Shown: positions 57,702 to 64,000 of the stretch, piece by piece | Layout: every line of letters begins with the position of its first letter | How positions within the stretch are numbered: position 1 is the stretch's first letter | Made by a program: the position numbers and the translations under genes | Notes under the pieces: generated by a model | Database searches by the model: none | The model's input: the letters and a program-made list of their open reading frames with translations, nothing else | What the model was told of the DNA's origin: nothing | Source: Rahnella ecdela | GTDB taxonomy: Bacteria; Pseudomonadota; Gammaproteobacteria; Enterobacterales; Enterobacteriaceae | DNA: 64,000 nucleotides | Direction: 5' to 3' | Assembly: GCF_019049625.1 (NCBI RefSeq) | Contig: NZ_JAFMOY010000115.1 | Location: 37,210 to 101,209 of the forward strand

Positions 57702-58844
57702 TCAGAAAAGCAGGCTGTCAGGATTTTCAGCAGGGGTTTCCTCAGTTGCCTTCTCCGGATGTGGCAAAATGCGGTCAATATCCCCTTCAATCGCAATACA
57801 TCCGGCCATATATTTCGCTGTACGAATTCTCGCATGCGGAATACACAAGCCAAAACTGCATATCACCATGACCATGTTCAGCAACGCGAGTTTGAGGTAA
57901 CTACGGTGCCCCATCGTTGATGTAATGCGAATGTCATTATCCAGCACAATGGTCTGACAAACATAATTTGTTAACCAGACATGTAAAAACAGCGAAGCCA
58001 AGTAATTCCCTATGAATAAAAACAATATCCCTGCGTACATTTTAAGGATTATTCCTGCCTGTAATAATGCCTCTCCGGGAGTCGTCGTCTGCTTTAAAGT
58101 CGTCAATGCATCTATTTGAGGTCCGAATACTTTAAGACCTATTATTAAAAAAGGAATAGTAATAATACAAGCATAAAAATGGAATTTTATGAAAGCAGAT
58201 TTTCTAAAACTCCCGAAAAATCTTGCATTTCCAATGACAACATTATTAACAAGCATCTTCATATAGAGATAATTTTGAATCGCCCATCTCATAATAATGA
58301 ATGGCATGATTATGATTGCCAGAAAACATGAATTTAAGTCAAAGATATCTCCACTAACCCTCGTTGAGCTCAAAGTCAGACCTGCCGGAATCATGATGAC
58401 AAGTAGTGACACGATTGGCCACACCAGGCATGCCATATAGGCTTCTACACCCTTACAAACATAATCAAAAGAATGGCCCCGAAAACGAGTTGATGCTAAG
58501 CAAAACCTGATTAATATTATTATAATTAATGGCATAGAGAGCATTACAGCTAACAAAATAAAGATATTAATAAAGGGGACCAACATAACAGCGAGGAAGC
58601 CATAGATAAGCAGAATAAACTTCAGTATTTGCGTTGGCATAGCACTTAGCTCAAAGCGACTTCCTGCAAGCTCAGTATTCTCATAGAAATAGCGCCATTC
58701 CTTTATTATTGCCCACGCGGTATAAACACCCAGAGTAATAATGCAGAGGAATACATTGACGATCCATATTGAAAAATACTCACGAGTTTTACCGTGAAAC
58801 GAAAATGGAAAATACTTTCCCTTCTCTTTCTGATTAATTGACAT
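57702..58844 (-). CDS. yjgN: YjgN-like DUF898 membrane protein
   Basis: 380 aa, with about nine hydrophobic segments. FSFHGKTREYFSIWIVNVFL and LGVYTAWAIIKEWRYFYENT form the DUF898 start, with a repeated motif near RFFGSFRKSAFIKFHF and a C-terminal region with ARIRTAKYMA. Located in the inner membrane; function unknown. Its place next to valS and near yjgM matches the E. coli order. More AT-rich than valS. Confidence 0.85.
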   Translation of the reverse strand: MSINQKEKGKYFPFSFHGKTREYFSIWIVNVFLCIITLGVYTAWAIIKEWRYFYENTELAGSRFELSAMPTQILKFILLIYGFLAVMLVPFINIFILLAVMLSMPLIIIILIRFCLASTRFRGHSFDYVCKGVEAYMACLVWPIVSLLVIMIPAGLTLSSTRVSGDIFDLNSCFLAIIIMPFIIMRWAIQNYLYMKMLVNNVVIGNARFFGSFRKSAFIKFHFYACIITIPFLIIGLKVFGPQIDALTTLKQTTTPGEALLQAGIILKMYAGILFLFIGNYLASLFLHVWLTNYVCQTIVLDNDIRITSTMGHRSYLKLALLNMVMVICSFGLCIPHARIRTAKYMAGCIAIEGDIDRILPHPEKATEETPAENPDSLLF

Positions 58845-59252
58845 AAAACCTCTTCTTCCTTAAAGACAACAAAAGTTAACCCTCTGCGGATGGCAGAAGG
58901 TTATAGATTTAAATTTGATACGCTAGTATTTAACCACACAAAATAAAGGGAGGTAAACTAACAATGCTTAATGAAAAGAATTGAAAATGAAAATTTTATA
59001 ACCTCATTGAGATTCATTTTGCATTACTCTGACCGTAACCTGTCTGATTTAGCATCTGGCCTGATGCTTATGCGTTTAGCGTAGCGCTACCGGACAGGTA
59101 CCACTAAGCTGAGTGGCGAGTACCGGGAATGAAAAACTCTCATTTGATTAAGTAAAATCAACGTGACGCACCGGTAACGTTGCACCCACCCGCCCTTAAA
59201 TGGTATTAAAACGGTCTGTATGATTGCCGATTATTGAAACTGAGTGAGTAAC
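58845..59252. promoter_or_regulatory. Divergent intergenic region between yjgN and yjgM
   Basis: 408 bases with no supported gene. It holds the two promoters. AGCATC/GATGCT (59051-59068) forms a perfect hairpin, followed by a longer imperfect one around 59088-59128 (GGTACCACT with AGTGG...GTACC). These may be a terminator-like or repetitive extragenic element. Confidence 0.4.
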
Positions 59253-59756
59253 ATGACGACCACCTTTCCTGTCAGCGTGCTGGTGCGCCCGATCCGTCCT
59301 GAAGATAATGCCGCTATCGCTAACGTGATCCGTCACGTTTCAGCCGAATTTGGTCTGACCGCCGATAAAGGCTACACCGTCGCAGATCCGAATTTAGATC
59401 ATCTGTATGAAAGCTACAGCCAGCCACGTTGTGCTTACTGGGTGGTAGAGTTGGATGGTGTGGTTGCCGGTGGCGGTGGTGTTGCTCCGTTGTCAGGCGC
59501 TGAACACGATTTGTGTGAATTACAGAAGATGTATTTTATGCCTTCTCTGCGAGGCCAGGGGCTGGCGAAACGTCTGGCGCTTCAGGCCATTGAACATGCA
59601 CGCTCACAGGGTTTTGCACGCTGCTATCTGGAAACCACCGCCAGCCTGACGCAGGCTATCGCGCTGTATGAGCGCCTTGGTTTTCAGCACATTGACGGCG
59701 CGATGGGCAATACCGGTCATGTCGACTGTGAAGTGACGATGTTAAAACATCTCTGA
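59253..59756 (+). CDS. yjgM: GNAT-family acetyltransferase YjgM
   Basis: 167 aa from ATG 59253 (a GTG three codons upstream is possible). [40 protein letters not shown] (acetyl-CoA loop RGQGLA) and [20 protein letters not shown] are the GNAT motifs A and B, and the whole protein follows E. coli YjgM closely. The substrate is not known to me with certainty. Monocistronic. Confidence 0.9.
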   Translation: MTTTFPVSVLVRPIRPEDNAAIANVIRHVSAEFGLTADKGYTVADPNLDHLYESYSQPRCAYWVVELDGVVAGGGGVAPLSGAEHDLCELQKMYFMPSLRGQGLAKRLALQAIEHARSQGFARCYLETTASLTQAIALYERLGFQHIDGAMGNTGHVDCEVTMLKHL

Positions 59757-59799
59757 CACCGTTTTCGTTCTTTATTAGCTCTTTGCAAACAGGCATCAC

Positions 59800-60540
59800 A
59801 TGTTCACACATAAAGCCATTTCAGCGTTAAATGAACTGGAACTGACGGTCTATAACTACATCGTCAAAAATGGCGATAAAGTGATGTACATGACCATCCG
59901 TGAGCTGGCGGATGCCGCGAAGGTATCCACCACCACCGTTTTACGCTTCTGTAAAAAGATGGATTGCGACGGTTACTCCGAGTTTCGTATCCGTTTTAAA
60001 CTGTTTTTAGAACATGAAGAAAAACCACCTGTTTCATTTGGCATCAGTGAAATCATCAGCTATTTCAAAAGTATCAATAATAGCGAGTTCGATGAATTAT
60101 TAGATAACGCAGCCAGACAAATAGCCAATGCGCAACGCATTATATTTGTTGGTGTAGGAACATCAGGATCACTGGGGAAATACAGCGCCCGTTTTTTCTC
60201 TAATGTCGGTAAATTCAGCACCTTTATTGACGACCCCTATTTCCCGATCAACAGCGATATGTATAAAGATGCCATCGCTATTATTCTTTCAGTCTCCGGT
60301 GAAACGGAGGAAGTGCTGCGTTTTGCCACTCAGTTCAGCCAGCACAACTGCAAGATAATCAGCCTGACAAACAGCGAGACGTCAACGCTGGCACGGATGG
60401 CGGACCTTAACATCTCTTACCACATGCCGCAAATTGTGCTCGAAGGACAATATAATATTACCACACAGATCCCAGTACTTTATATTATTGAAACCATAGG
60501 AAAGAAATTACCTTTAATAAAACGTGACTCAGCGCAATGA
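59800..60540 (+). CDS. RpiR-family regulator of the beta-glucoside cluster
   Basis: 246 aa. N-terminal helix-turn-helix LADAAKVSTTTVLRFCKKMD (about 37-56) and a C-terminal SIS sugar-phosphate-binding domain (IIFVGVGTSGSLGKYSARFF; VSGETEEVL). It precedes a PTS EIIBC and a 6-phospho-beta-glucosidase on the same strand, so it most likely senses a phosphorylated beta-glucoside and controls their expression. It has its own AT-rich terminator at its end, so it is a separate transcript or an attenuated first gene. Confidence 0.88.
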   Translation: MFTHKAISALNELELTVYNYIVKNGDKVMYMTIRELADAAKVSTTTVLRFCKKMDCDGYSEFRIRFKLFLEHEEKPPVSFGISEIISYFKSINNSEFDELLDNAARQIANAQRIIFVGVGTSGSLGKYSARFFSNVGKFSTFIDDPYFPINSDMYKDAIAIILSVSGETEEVLRFATQFSQHNCKIISLTNSETSTLARMADLNISYHMPQIVLEGQYNITTQIPVLYIIETIGKKLPLIKRDSAQ

Positions 60541-60541
60541 A

Positions 60542-60558
60542 AAAACAGGGTGTTTTTA
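60542..60558 (+). terminator. Weak terminator after the RpiR gene
   Basis: AAAAACA (60542-60548), GGG loop and TGTTTTT (60552-60558), directly after the stop codon. Confidence 0.5.
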
Positions 60559-60687
60559 AGATGTAACAAATCACCTAACTTGTTTTTTGTTATATCGTGA
60601 CAATACACTTTCTTTTGCTACACTCCTGCCAACGAGTAAAAAAACAAAAAAGCTCACCTCTGTATCCCCGCAGGAGAATAATAAATA

Positions 60688-63718
<3,031 letters not shown>

Positions 63719-63877
63719 TTCTCAGAATTTTGAGTTTGAACTGAGAGGGAGTTTTTCATCTTTCGTTATAGCTTTCAGTAAACCGAAGGGAGATCGTTTA
63801 GGCGGTCGCCCTTCAGTAAGTAAAATTAATTCACGGAATAATTTGAGCATGTGAATTATGTAATAAGCAATGAAAAA

Positions 63878-64000
63878 GACCCTGTAAATAATTCTGTGTA
63901 ACTGCCATCGTATTAAAGGTGAGCGCTCAGGCGGTCACCGAACTCGATAATAAAACGACTCATCGCCAGCCGCCAGTTTTGGATCGGCATACTCCATTTC
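63878..64000 (-). mobile_element. End of an IS256-family (Mutator) insertion sequence, runs off the right edge
   Basis: The sequence from GACCCTGTAAATAATTCTGT at 63878 looks like the terminal inverted repeat of IS256-family elements such as IS1414. It is followed on the minus strand by the last 28 codons of a transposase (63913 to the edge): KWSMPIQNWRLAMSRFIIEF then GDRLSAHL, the C-terminus of that family. The rest of the element is outside the window. Confidence 0.75.
63913..64000 (-). CDS. IS256-family transposase, C-terminal end only
   Basis: 28 codons visible before the TAA at 63913. The pattern KW-x-PIQNW-x6-RFIIEFGDRL is the conserved C-terminus of Mutator-type transposases. Whether the gene is intact cannot be seen. 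Confidence 0.72.
   Translation of the reverse strand, partial: KWSMPIQNWRLAMSRFIIEFGDRLSAHL

Noticed and set aside
60585..60615. RpiR operator upstream of the PTS gene
   Set aside because: TTGT...ACAA arms are only 4 bases with weak symmetry inside; not enough to assign an operator.

Overview
The window looks like the chromosome of an enterobacterium (Enterobacterales). Core genes are close to their E. coli counterparts: sdaC-sdaB, pepA-holC-valS, lptF-lptG, ampH, yjgM, yjgN and a leuX-type tRNA-Leu(CAA). A budR/budAB acetoin locus and a complete yfiRNB c-di-GMP operon suggest a Serratia/Rahnella-like member, but that genus-level placement is inference.

Layout. 1-10260 is ordinary chromosome: a partial ATP-type dihydroxyacetone kinase, serine catabolism and uptake (sdaCB), yfiRNB and budR-budAB. 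10261-16340 is a variable stretch: an HNH nuclease, a small gene behind a hairpin-rich leader, a porin, a complete ISL3-family insertion sequence with an SH3-protein passenger gene, another small gene and an N-terminally truncated esterase. 16339-48724 is a genomic island of about 32 kb. It is bounded by a short copy of the 3' end of tRNA-Leu on the left and by the intact tRNA-Leu (48708-48792) on the right, with a P4-type integrase beside the tRNA. 48708-63718 is chromosome again: tRNA-Leu, ampH, lptGF, pepA-holC-valS, yjgN, yjgM and a beta-glucoside PTS cluster (RpiR regulator, EIIBC, 6-phospho-beta-glucosidase). From 63878 to the edge is the end of an IS256-family element.

The island is a defence and conflict island. 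From left to right it holds: a DUF2971 gene and a TIR-domain gene with a Cys/His N-terminus; a CP4-57-like module (cbtA/cbeA toxin-antitoxin, RadC-like, KlcA/ArdB antirestriction, a ykfF-like pseudogene, YfjR, YfjQ, YfjP) carrying an Ivy-like secreted lysozyme-inhibitor gene and a GYF_2/DUF4339 gene as cargo; an unrecognised gene with a palindrome array upstream; a replication/regulation block (two YagK/YfjJ-type Rep-like genes, the first broken by an amber codon, plus AlpA); a type I restriction-modification operon hsdM-hsdS-DUF262-DUF262/DUF1524-hsdR-ygjP-like; and at 40975-46973 a five-reading-frame operon of an MBL-fold hydrolase, a trypsin-like protease, an apparent ABC-3C C-terminal domain, an ABC-3C middle component and a Rad50-like ATPase. 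This last operon is the most interesting system here. It appears to join an MBL plus trypsin effector pair, like that of type 1 AVAST systems, to an ABC-three-component ATPase. The protease and its C-terminal domain are separated by a one-base frameshift.

Limits: all assignments come from reading motifs and remembered family similarity. No database search, structure prediction or alignment was run.
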